Assembly (NCBI GenBank): GCA_018701215.1
Contig: JABIWH010000050.1
Location: forward strand, 248,001 to 312,000
DNA from: Rhodospirillaceae bacterium
GTDB taxonomy: Bacteria; Pseudomonadota; Alphaproteobacteria; GCA-2731375
DNA length: 64,000 nucleotides
Direction of reading: 5' to 3'
The notes beneath the pieces are model-generated. The model was not told the origin of the DNA. It saw nothing but the letters and a program-made list of their open reading frames with translations, and did no database searches. Both the position numbers and the translations under genes were made by a program. Shown here one piece after another: positions 26,862-33,888 of the stretch (position 1 is the first letter of the stretch; each line of letters begins with the position of its first letter).

Positions 26862-26945
26862 CGGCGCCTCCCCAGGCTTATTCGACCGGTACATCCGTCG
26901 TCGCGGCCATTAAAAGTTATTATGGCCGCGTATTCGGACAAAGGG

Positions 26946-26974
26946 AAGCCCGCGCCAATTGCTGGCGCGGGCTT
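26946..26974 (-). terminator. Intercistronic hairpin between dctP and dctQ
   Basis: A perfect 12-bp stem, AAGCCCGCGCCA with its complement, encloses a 5-nt loop. It lies 40-68 bp after the dctP stop and before dctQ. There is only a weak T stretch, so it may be partial terminator and mRNA-stability hairpin, which would raise the binding protein relative to the permeases. Confidence 0.65.
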
Positions 26975-27013
26975 CATCACGATGCTCCGGCACACGAGGC
27001 GCCGGAAGATGCA

Positions 27014-28117
27014 TCAGGCATACTTAAACGGCAACAACCGTGCGTTCATGAAGCCTTGTTCGCTAAGCTTGGCCCAGCTGAGCGACTGTTTGCGGTACGC
27101 GATATAGCTGTCGTAGATCTTCTTCGAAGTCGCATCGGTATTACCAATGTCGGCCACGACTTGACCGGAAATAGTGCCGATCTTGGTCAGCATCTCATCG
27201 GAATAACGGCGCAGCTTAACACCATGCTTCTTGGTCAGAACGTCCAGGGAAGCGAGGTTGCGGGAGTTGAATTCCGCGCCCTGGATCTGCGCCTCGGCCT
27301 GGATCGCGACTTCAATAATTAGCTGCTCGTCCTTGGTTAGGCTGTCCCAAAGACCTTTATTGATGGCAAAGCTGCCCGATGTACCTGGCTCGTGGAAACC
27401 AGGGTGATAGTAGTATTTGGCGACTTTGTAGAAGCCCAGCATCATATCGAACCATGGTCCAACCCACTCGGTGCCATCAATGGTACCCGCCTGCAAGGCT
27501 GGGAACACTTCGGCACCGGGCAGATTGATCACCGCGACACCAAGTTCGCGCAGCACTTCACCACCGATGCCGGGCATGCGGAATTTCAAGCCCTTGAAAT
27601 CATCCAGGCTGTTGATCTCCTTACGATACCAACCACCCATCTGCACCCCGGTTGAGGCACCAAGGAAGCCTTTCAAGTTGAACTGCCCGGACAAATCGTC
27701 CCACAATTCCTGACCGCCGCCATAGCGCATCCAGGCATAAGTTTCCGCACCCGTCAGGCCATAAGGCACGGCGGTGAAGAAATTGAACGCCTTGTGCTTG
27801 CCCTGATAATAGTATTCCGCCGACATGTACATCTCGGCATCGCCCTTGGAGACGGCATCAAATGCCTGCAATGCCGGGACCAATTCGCCGCCGCCATAGA
27901 CCTTGATTTTGATCTTGCCGTCGGACAGTTTGCCGATGCGCCGCGCCACGCGTTGTCCGGAAGTACCAAGACCGGGCAGGTTCAATGGCCAAGACATGAC
28001 CATCTTCCATTCCTTCACACCCGCCGCAATGGCCGGCTTTGGAAAACTTGATGCCGCAACAGCAGCCGTGGCAACACCCGCCGCCGTCGCGCCCTTGATA
28101 AATTCACGCCTTTTCAT
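27014..28117 (-). CDS. dctP: TRAP transporter substrate-binding protein (Tat-exported)
   Basis: The 367-residue protein is a DctP-family periplasmic binding protein. It starts at MKRREFIKGATAAG behind GGGAGG. The twin-arginine motif KRREFIKG and the hydrophobic stretch ending PAIAAG show Tat export. Mature segments include LVPALQAFDAVSKGDAEMYMS, FRMPGIGGEVLRELGVAVINLPGAEVFPALQAGTIDGTEWVGPW and NKGLWDSLTKDEQ, which place it in the subgroup with mannitol- and 2-oxo-acid-type binding proteins. The ligand is unknown. It heads the dctPQM operon and is divergent from the LivJ-like gene. Confidence 0.93.
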   Translation of the reverse strand: MKRREFIKGATAAGVATAAVAASSFPKPAIAAGVKEWKMVMSWPLNLPGLGTSGQRVARRIGKLSDGKIKIKVYGGGELVPALQAFDAVSKGDAEMYMSAEYYYQGKHKAFNFFTAVPYGLTGAETYAWMRYGGGQELWDDLSGQFNLKGFLGASTGVQMGGWYRKEINSLDDFKGLKFRMPGIGGEVLRELGVAVINLPGAEVFPALQAGTIDGTEWVGPWFDMMLGFYKVAKYYYHPGFHEPGTSGSFAINKGLWDSLTKDEQLIIEVAIQAEAQIQGAEFNSRNLASLDVLTKKHGVKLRRYSDEMLTKIGTISGQVVADIGNTDATSKKIYDSYIAYRKQSLSWAKLSEQGFMNARLLPFKYA

Positions 28118-28431
28118 GAGAACTTGCCTCCCTATTCCCTTTGTATCATTTGGGGCGTGGCCCCTTGCCAATCCCCCCACCGCTCAATGACGAGATGTAT
28201 CGCCACCCCTGCCCCAAGCCGTGTTGACATAAACCTTAATGCCACCGTCCCGCCCGCGCAACTGTACAGCGGAGATACATGCAAAAAATACAGGTATTCG
28301 TTTAGATGCTTTAGACTTCGCGTACTTTTCGATACAATTCAGACAAAGCCCCGGCAGTAGACATTGGAAATGCCGGGCAGTACGAGCAACAGGATCGGCA
28401 AATCACACCTATATCTTGGGAGGATTGGGGA
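28118..28431. other. Divergent intergenic region, dctP to LivJ-like gene
   Basis: This 314-bp region holds the promoters of both transport operons. It is AT-richer than its surroundings between about 28255 and 28345. A 7-bp inverted repeat CCCGGCA/TGCCGGG at 28350-28377 lies about 55 bp before the LivJ-like start and could form a leader hairpin or operator. A second, shorter palindrome-like element, TGTACAGCGGAGATACA, lies near 28262. I see no gene here. Confidence 0.4.
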
Positions 28432-29616
28432 ATGTCTAAACAAATTTTGAGCCAGAGCATTGGTCTAATTGCGGGCGTGGCAATGGCGGCAACGGCCGCG
28501 ACGTCCGGGACGGCTGAAACCGTCAAGGTTGGTTTCATCACCACCCTGTCCGGCCCGGCCGGCATTATCGGAAAGCCCATGAAGAATGCTTTCGAGTTGG
28601 GCCTGGAACATGTCGGCGGCCGGCTGGGCGGCATGGACACGGAAATCATCTATGGCGATGACAAGCGCAAGCCCGATGTGGCCAAGCAGTTGGTCAACAA
28701 GATGATCAAACGCGACCGGGTAGATTTCATTTCCGGCATCATCTGGTCGAACTTGCTGATGGCGGTACACGGTCCGGTGACCCGGTCGAAGACATTTCTG
28801 ATCAGCTCCAACGCCGGACCATCGGGTGTGGCGGGCAAGAAATGTTCCAAGGACTTCTTCAATGTCGCCTTCCAGAACGACATGATGCCCGAAGGCATGG
28901 GCAAATACATGACCGCCAAGAAGATCAGCAATGTCTACCTCATGGCCCCGAACTATCAGGCCGGCAAGGACATGCTCAAGGGCTTCAAGCGGATGTTCAA
29001 GGGCAAGATCACCGGCGAGGTCTATACCAAGTTGGGACAAAAAGATTATCAGGCGGAGATTTCCGCCCTGCGCGCGGCTAAACCTTCGGCGGTCTTTGTC
29101 TTTCTGCCCGGCGGCATGGGCATCAATTTCGTCAAGCAGTACGCCCAGGCCGGCCTATCCAGTAAGATCCCGCTGTATTCAGCCTATACAGTGGATGCGA
29201 TTTCATTGCCGGCGTTGAAGGACGCGGCGGTTGGAACTTTCGGCGTGCAGCATTGGAGCCCGGATCTGGGCAACAGCGTCAATCGCCGCTTCGTCTCCGA
29301 CTACCGCAAGAAGTACGGCAAGACGCCGCCGTTTTATGCCGCGCAAGCCTATGACACCGTGATGTTCCTGGACAACGCGATCCGCAAGGCCGGTGGCATT
29401 GGGGACCGGGAGAAATTGCGCGCCGCCATGCGGGTCGGTGATTTCCCCACCACGCGGGGCACCTTCAAGTTCAACAACAACCACTTCCCCATACAGAATA
29501 TCTATCTGCGCGAAGCGGTGAAGGAAGCCGACGGCAGTTACGTCACCAAGACCCGTGGCGTGATCCTGTCCGCCCACGGCGATGCCTATGCCAAATCCTG
29601 CGGCATGAAGTGGTAA
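28432..29616 (+). CDS. Branched-chain-amino-acid-type ABC transporter substrate-binding protein
   Basis: The 394-residue protein is a LivJ/Peripla_BP_6-type binding protein. A signal peptide spans about residues 1-26 (ending ATSGTAETV). The mature protein begins VKVGFITTLSGPAGIIGKPM and has EIIYGDDKRKPDVAKQLVNKMI, ISSNAGPSGVAGKKCSKDFFN and AQAYDTVMFLDNAIRKAGG, all typical. The ATG is preceded by GGGAGGATTGGGGA. It is the first gene of a five-component importer; a terminator hairpin follows, then the permease genes. The ligand is not evident: LIV-family systems take up amino acids, amides, urea or aromatic acids. Confidence 0.93.
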   Translation: MSKQILSQSIGLIAGVAMAATAATSGTAETVKVGFITTLSGPAGIIGKPMKNAFELGLEHVGGRLGGMDTEIIYGDDKRKPDVAKQLVNKMIKRDRVDFISGIIWSNLLMAVHGPVTRSKTFLISSNAGPSGVAGKKCSKDFFNVAFQNDMMPEGMGKYMTAKKISNVYLMAPNYQAGKDMLKGFKRMFKGKITGEVYTKLGQKDYQAEISALRAAKPSAVFVFLPGGMGINFVKQYAQAGLSSKIPLYSAYTVDAISLPALKDAAVGTFGVQHWSPDLGNSVNRRFVSDYRKKYGKTPPFYAAQAYDTVMFLDNAIRKAGGIGDREKLRAAMRVGDFPTTRGTFKFNNNHFPIQNIYLREAVKEADGSYVTKTRGVILSAHGDAYAKSCGMKW

Positions 29617-29639
29617 GCCAACCCAATTGGAATTGCGTC

Positions 29640-29663
29640 CGGGGGCACCTCTGTGTGCCCCCG
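29640..29663 (+). terminator. Hairpin terminator/attenuator after the LivJ-like gene
   Basis: A 9-bp stem CGGGGGCAC/GTGCCCCCG with a 6-nt loop follows the binding-protein stop by 24 bp, then GTTTGCATTTG. It sits between the binding protein and the permease gene, where such hairpins commonly reduce downstream transcription. Confidence 0.75.
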
Positions 29664-29689
29664 TTTGCATTTGAATGTTTGCATTTGAA
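29663..29689 (+). repeat. 13-bp tandem direct repeat
   Basis: The 13-base unit GTTTGCATTTGAA occurs twice, separated by one T, directly behind the hairpin. It looks like a local duplication. No function is evident. Confidence 0.6.
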
Positions 29690-29705
29690 GCGGTAGGGCT
29701 TGCAC

Positions 29706-30629
29706 GTGGATCCGCTATTGCTATTGGAGCAAGCCTTCAACGGCCTGCAGTTCGGGGTGATGTTGTTTCTCATCGCCGCCGGTCTGACCCTGGTCTTTGG
29801 CATCATGGATCTGGTCAATCTGGCGCACGGCGCCCTGGTCATGATCGGCGCCTATCTGGCAACGACATTGGTCGCCTGGACCGACAGTTTTATTCTCGGC
29901 ATGATCCTGGCACTGCCCGCGACCTTCGCCGTCGGCGCGTTGGTCGAGGTTGTCGCCCTGCGCACCTTGTACCGGCGCGACCATCTGGATCAGGTTCTGG
30001 CCACCTTTGGCCTGATCCTGTTTTTCAATGAAATCGTCCGCATTATCTGGGGGCCGATCTCGCTTTATTCCGGCCTGCCGGATTATCTCTCCGGCCAAGT
30101 AGAAATCATTCCCGGCGCGCCCTATCCCGTCTTTCGCCTGCTGATCATCGCGGTCGGTCTGGCCGTTGCCGCCATTATCTATTTCATCGTGGCGCATACC
30201 CGGCTGGGCATGCTGATCCGGGCCGGGGCCTCCAACAACGAAATGGTCGGTGCCCTGGGGGTAAACATCAAATCCCTCTTTACCTTTGTCTTCGCCCTGG
30301 GCGCGGTTTTCGCCGGCCTGGCAGGCATGATGCTGGGGCCGCTGACCTCGGTCGAGCCGGGCATGGGGGAACCATTGTTGATCCTGGCCTTCGTGGTCAT
30401 CATCATCGGCGGCATCGGTTCCATCCGGGGCGCTTTCATCGCCGCTATTATCGTCGGCCTGGCGGACACCATGGGCCGGGTGCTGTTGCCGGTCTTTTTG
30501 CGGGTCTTTGTTTCCGACGCCGCCGCCGATACCGCCGGTCCGGCATTGGCCTCCATGCTGATCTATATACTCATGGCGGCGATCCTTGTGGTGCGCCCCC
30601 GGGGCCTGTTCCCGGCCCGGACCGGTTAG
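29706..30629 (+). CDS. livH: ABC transporter permease, LivH type
   Basis: The 307-residue membrane protein has about eight hydrophobic spans. It contains EQAFNGLQFGVMLFLIAAGLTLVFGIMDLVNLAHG, the LivH N-terminal signature, and the cytoplasmic EAA-like loop MLIRAGASNNEMVGALGVNI. I use GTG 29706, 8 bp after AGGG; a TTG at 29700 is too close to the ribosome site. It is followed 10 bp later by the LivM-type gene. The symbol reflects the family, not a known leucine substrate. Confidence 0.92.
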   Translation: MDPLLLLEQAFNGLQFGVMLFLIAAGLTLVFGIMDLVNLAHGALVMIGAYLATTLVAWTDSFILGMILALPATFAVGALVEVVALRTLYRRDHLDQVLATFGLILFFNEIVRIIWGPISLYSGLPDYLSGQVEIIPGAPYPVFRLLIIAVGLAVAAIIYFIVAHTRLGMLIRAGASNNEMVGALGVNIKSLFTFVFALGAVFAGLAGMMLGPLTSVEPGMGEPLLILAFVVIIIGGIGSIRGAFIAAIIVGLADTMGRVLLPVFLRVFVSDAAADTAGPALASMLIYILMAAILVVRPRGLFPARTG

Positions 30630-30639
30630 GGCGGGGCGG

Positions 30640-31605
30640 ATGAACAAACGGCAAATATGGCTGGCCCTGATTACCCTGGCCTTGTTCGCGGCGGTGCCGC
30701 CGCTGACGGTGATCTTTGATCAGCCGTTCTATATGGACGTGGTCGCCCGCATCATGATCCTGGCCATTGCCGCCGTTAGTCTGGATCTGATCCTGGGCCA
30801 TGGCGGCATGGTCAGTTTCGGTCACGCCGCCTATATGGGCGTTGGCGCTTATGCGGTAGGGATCCTCAGCTACTACGGCGTCGACAACGGCTTTTTGCAG
30901 ATCCCTCTGGCCATGGGCGCTTCCGCCCTGATCGGGCTGGTATTCGGCGCCATGAGTTTGCGCACCAGCGGGGTCTATTTCATCATGATCACCTTGGCCT
31001 TTGCCCAGATGCTGTATTTTCTGGCCGTATCGTTGGAGGAATTCGGCGGCGATGACGGCATGCCCGCCATGCGCAGCGAGTTCGCCGGCCTGTTGGACCT
31101 GAACGACAGCCTGCAGTTCTATTATCTGGTCTTCATCTGCCTGGCCCTGACCCTGTTGGTGATGCACCGCCTAGTCCTGTCCCGCTTTGGCATGGTGATC
31201 CGGGCCGCCCGCAATAACGAGCAGCGCATGCGGGCCCTTGGTTTTCCCACCTATCGCTACAAACTGACCGCCTTCACCATTGCCGCCACCCTGTGCGGTC
31301 TCTCTGGCGCCCTATTCGCCAACCTGAACGAGTTCGTTTCGCCGGATGTGATGCAATGGACCCATTCGGGTGAAATCATGATCATGGTGATTATGGGCGG
31401 CATGGGCACCCTGATTGGCCCGGTATTGGGCGCCGCCGCATTCCTGTTGCTGGAAGAAAACCTGCCTGAATGGATGGAGATGATCATGACCGATGCCGGT
31501 GAGCATTGGGCCATCGTCATGGGACCGATCCTGATCGCCATCGTGCTGTTCGGCCGGGGCGGCATTCATGCGCTGTTTGCTGGCAGAGGCGGCGGCAATG
31601 GTTGA
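30640..31605 (+). CDS. livM: ABC transporter permease, LivM type
   Basis: The 321-residue membrane protein has about ten spans, with the LivM signatures AVSLDLILGHGGMVSFGHAAYMGVGAYAVG, RTSGVYFIMITLAFAQMLYF and the loop VIRAARNNEQRMRALGF. The start MNKRQIWLALITL gives a normal inside-positive N-terminus. Its last 8 bp overlap the ATPase gene livG, indicating translational coupling. Confidence 0.92.
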   Translation: MNKRQIWLALITLALFAAVPPLTVIFDQPFYMDVVARIMILAIAAVSLDLILGHGGMVSFGHAAYMGVGAYAVGILSYYGVDNGFLQIPLAMGASALIGLVFGAMSLRTSGVYFIMITLAFAQMLYFLAVSLEEFGGDDGMPAMRSEFAGLLDLNDSLQFYYLVFICLALTLLVMHRLVLSRFGMVIRAARNNEQRMRALGFPTYRYKLTAFTIAATLCGLSGALFANLNEFVSPDVMQWTHSGEIMIMVIMGGMGTLIGPVLGAAAFLLLEENLPEWMEMIMTDAGEHWAIVMGPILIAIVLFGRGGIHALFAGRGGGNG

Positions 31606-32350
31606 GCCGGCCCTGCAAATCGAAGGCCTGTGCAAAAGCTTTGGCAGCCTGGTCGCCACGGATGACCTCCACCTGGATATCGCGGCAGGTGAAATTCACG
31701 CCATCATCGGCCCCAATGGCGCCGGCAAAACCACCTTGATCGCGCAGCTGTCCGGAGAGCAGCGGCCCGACAAAGGACGGATCAAATTTGCCGGGCGTGA
31801 CATCACCGGCCTGTCCATGCCGGCCCGCGCCGCCCTGGGCCTGGCGCGGTCGTTCCAAATCACCTCGATCTTTAGCGATTTTTCCGCCCTGGATAATGTT
31901 GCCCTGGCGGTCCAGGCCCATGCCGGGCACTCGTTTCACTTCTGGCGCCCGGCCCATAAGGCCGCCGCCCTGCGCGGACCGGCACTGCATGTCCTCGAAC
32001 GCATTGGCCTGGGCAAACGGGCGCATGAACCAGCCGCCAGCCTGAGCCATGGCGAACAGCGTCAGCTGGAAATCGCCATGGCCTTGGCGACGGAGCCGAC
32101 GGTTATGTTGCTGGATGAGCCCATGGCCGGCATGGGACGGGATGAAACGGCGCATATGGTGGAAATATTGCAAGGCTTGAAGAACCGGCACACCATTGTC
32201 CTGATCGAGCATGACATGGATGCCGTTTTTGCCCTGGCCGACCGCATTACCGTGCTGGTCTATGGCCGGGCCATAGCAACGGGCCGGCCTGATGAAATCC
32301 GCACCAACGACGCGGTTCGTGCCGCCTATCTGGGGACGGGCGATGCTTGA
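31598..32350 (+). CDS. livG: ABC transporter ATP-binding protein, LivG type
   Basis: The 250-residue ATPase shows Walker A GPNGAGKTT, the LivG-typical ARSFQITSIFSDFSALDNV region, the ABC signature LSHGEQRQLEIAMAL and Walker B VMLLDEPMAGM with a D-loop. The H-loop His is in LIEHDMDAVF. The ATG at 31598 follows GAGG and overlaps livM by 8 bp. With LivF it forms the ATPase heterodimer. Confidence 0.94.
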   Translation: MVEPALQIEGLCKSFGSLVATDDLHLDIAAGEIHAIIGPNGAGKTTLIAQLSGEQRPDKGRIKFAGRDITGLSMPARAALGLARSFQITSIFSDFSALDNVALAVQAHAGHSFHFWRPAHKAAALRGPALHVLERIGLGKRAHEPAASLSHGEQRQLEIAMALATEPTVMLLDEPMAGMGRDETAHMVEILQGLKNRHTIVLIEHDMDAVFALADRITVLVYGRAIATGRPDEIRTNDAVRAAYLGTGDA

Positions 32351-33044
32351 GGTTTCTGGCATCGACGCCTTCTACGGCCAAAGCCAGGCGCTGTTCGGGA
32401 TGAGCTTGGAAGTCGGCGCCGGAGAGGTGGTCAGCCTGATGGGCCGCAACGGCATGGGCAAGACCACCACGGTTAAAAGCATCATGGGCCTGCTTGAACC
32501 ACGGGCGGGCAGCGTGCGCTTTTTGGATCATCAACTGCGTGGCCTGGCGCCCTATCGTATTGCCAAGCTCGGCCTGGGTCTGGTGCCGGAGGGCAGGCAA
32601 ATCTTTCCCAACCTGACCGTACGGGAAAACCTGGTTGCCACCGCGCGGCCCGGTGAGGGTGCGCGGGAGCCCTGGACACTGCCTCGGGTCTACGGCTTGT
32701 TCCCCCGTCTGCAGGAACGCCAGGGTAGCATGGGTGATCAGCTTTCAGGTGGCGAGCAGCAAATGCTGGCCATTGGCCGAGCCTTGATGACCAATCCAAA
32801 GCTGTTGTTGCTGGATGAGGCCACGGAAGGTCTCGCCCCCTTGATCCGGGCTGAAATCTGGTCTTGTCTGGCGGGCCTGAAAGACGTAGGTCAGGCTATC
32901 CTGGTAATCGACAAGAATGTCGAGACCTTGACCGAAATTTGCGACCGCCACTTCATTGTGGAAAAGGGCCATCTGGTCTGGAGCGGCAATTCGTCGGAGC
33001 TGCGTGCCAACCCGGATGTCCAGCACCGGTATCTTGGAATTTAG
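32343..33044 (+). CDS. livF: ABC transporter ATP-binding protein, LivF type
   Basis: The 233-residue ATPase begins at MLEVSGIDAFYGQSQAL, overlapping livG by 8 bp. It has Walker A GRNGMGKTT, the LivF-typical LGLVPEGRQIFPNLTVRENL, signature LSGGEQQMLAIGRAL and Walker B LLLLDEATEGLAP. The H-loop position reads VIDKNVETL instead of the usual V-E-[QH]-N, with Lys where Gln or His is common. It completes the importer set; the RraA-like gene follows 24 bp later. Confidence 0.94.
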   Translation: MLEVSGIDAFYGQSQALFGMSLEVGAGEVVSLMGRNGMGKTTTVKSIMGLLEPRAGSVRFLDHQLRGLAPYRIAKLGLGLVPEGRQIFPNLTVRENLVATARPGEGAREPWTLPRVYGLFPRLQERQGSMGDQLSGGEQQMLAIGRALMTNPKLLLLDEATEGLAPLIRAEIWSCLAGLKDVGQAILVIDKNVETLTEICDRHFIVEKGHLVWSGNSSELRANPDVQHRYLGI

Positions 33045-33068
33045 AAGTAAGACAGAAAGCGAAACCTC

Positions 33069-33794
33069 ATGACAGACCAAGCCCAAACCGTCACAGTACT
33101 GAACGAAGAAGAACTGGCCGCCCTGCGCGCCTGGGATACGCCGACCATCTGCAACGCGCTGGAGATCACCTCGCCGGAACGCCGGGCCATCGGCTTCACG
33201 GTGGAGCCCCTGGTCTGCGCTTTTCCCGACCTGGCGCCCATTGTTGGTTATGCCCGCACCGCAACCATTCGTTCATTCCAGCCCGGCACCCTGCCGGCCG
33301 CCGAAGCCCGCGACCAGCGCCTGAACTATTACCGTTACGTGGCTGAAGGCAACAGCCCGACCGTCGCCATTATTCAGGATCTGGATGGCCCGCGCCGGGC
33401 CTATGGCGCCTTTTGGGGCGAGGTTCAGTCCACCATCCATCACAACCTGGGCTGTCTGGGTGTGGTTACCGATGGCTCGGTCCGTGACATCGATGCCTGC
33501 GCGCCTGGTTTCCAGTTTATCGCCGACCGCATCGGGCCGTCACACGCCCATGTGCATCTGGAAGCTTTCGATCTGGACGTCAATGTCTCGGGCATGCTGG
33601 TCAGCTCCGGCGATCTGGTTCATGCCGACCGCCACGGCGCCGTGGTCATCCCCCACGACGTCGCCCGCCAGGTACCGGATGCCTGCAAGCTGTTGGAACG
33701 CCGGGAAGCAGTGATCCTGGAAGCCTGCCGCCAACCGGACTTCGACGTCGAAGCCCTGGGCCGTGCCATGGCGAACTCGAACGAGATTCATTAG
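33069..33794 (+). CDS. RraA-like family protein
   Basis: The 241-residue protein has the RraA/HMG-aldolase swivelling fold. Diagnostic parts are WDTPTICNALE at the N-terminus, GCLGVVTDGSVRDIDAC (the 'G..G.V.DG.vRD' core with metal-binding Asp) and LVSSGDLVHADRHGAVVIP. Family members include 4-hydroxy-4-methyl-2-oxoglutarate aldolases and oxaloacetate decarboxylases as well as the RNase E inhibitor RraA. Position at the end of the liv-type operon suggests a catabolic aldolase or decarboxylase for the imported compound; this is inference. Confidence 0.88.
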   Translation: MTDQAQTVTVLNEEELAALRAWDTPTICNALEITSPERRAIGFTVEPLVCAFPDLAPIVGYARTATIRSFQPGTLPAAEARDQRLNYYRYVAEGNSPTVAIIQDLDGPRRAYGAFWGEVQSTIHHNLGCLGVVTDGSVRDIDACAPGFQFIADRIGPSHAHVHLEAFDLDVNVSGMLVSSGDLVHADRHGAVVIPHDVARQVPDACKLLERREAVILEACRQPDFDVEALGRAMANSNEIH

Positions 33795-33804
33795 GCTTGC
33801 TATT

Positions 33805-33830
33805 CTTCCCAAACCTATAGCGCTGGGAAG
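33805..33830. terminator. Possible bidirectional hairpin between convergent genes
   Basis: A 7-bp inverted repeat CTTCCCA/TGGGAAG with a 12-nt loop lies between the convergent rraA-like and RTX genes. It is weak and has no T run, so the call is tentative. Confidence 0.35.
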
Positions 33831-33888
33831 TTAGCGATTTCTGCATGTTGGGCCACTCCCCGCCGTTGGACCGGCTGTTGAGCTGTCC

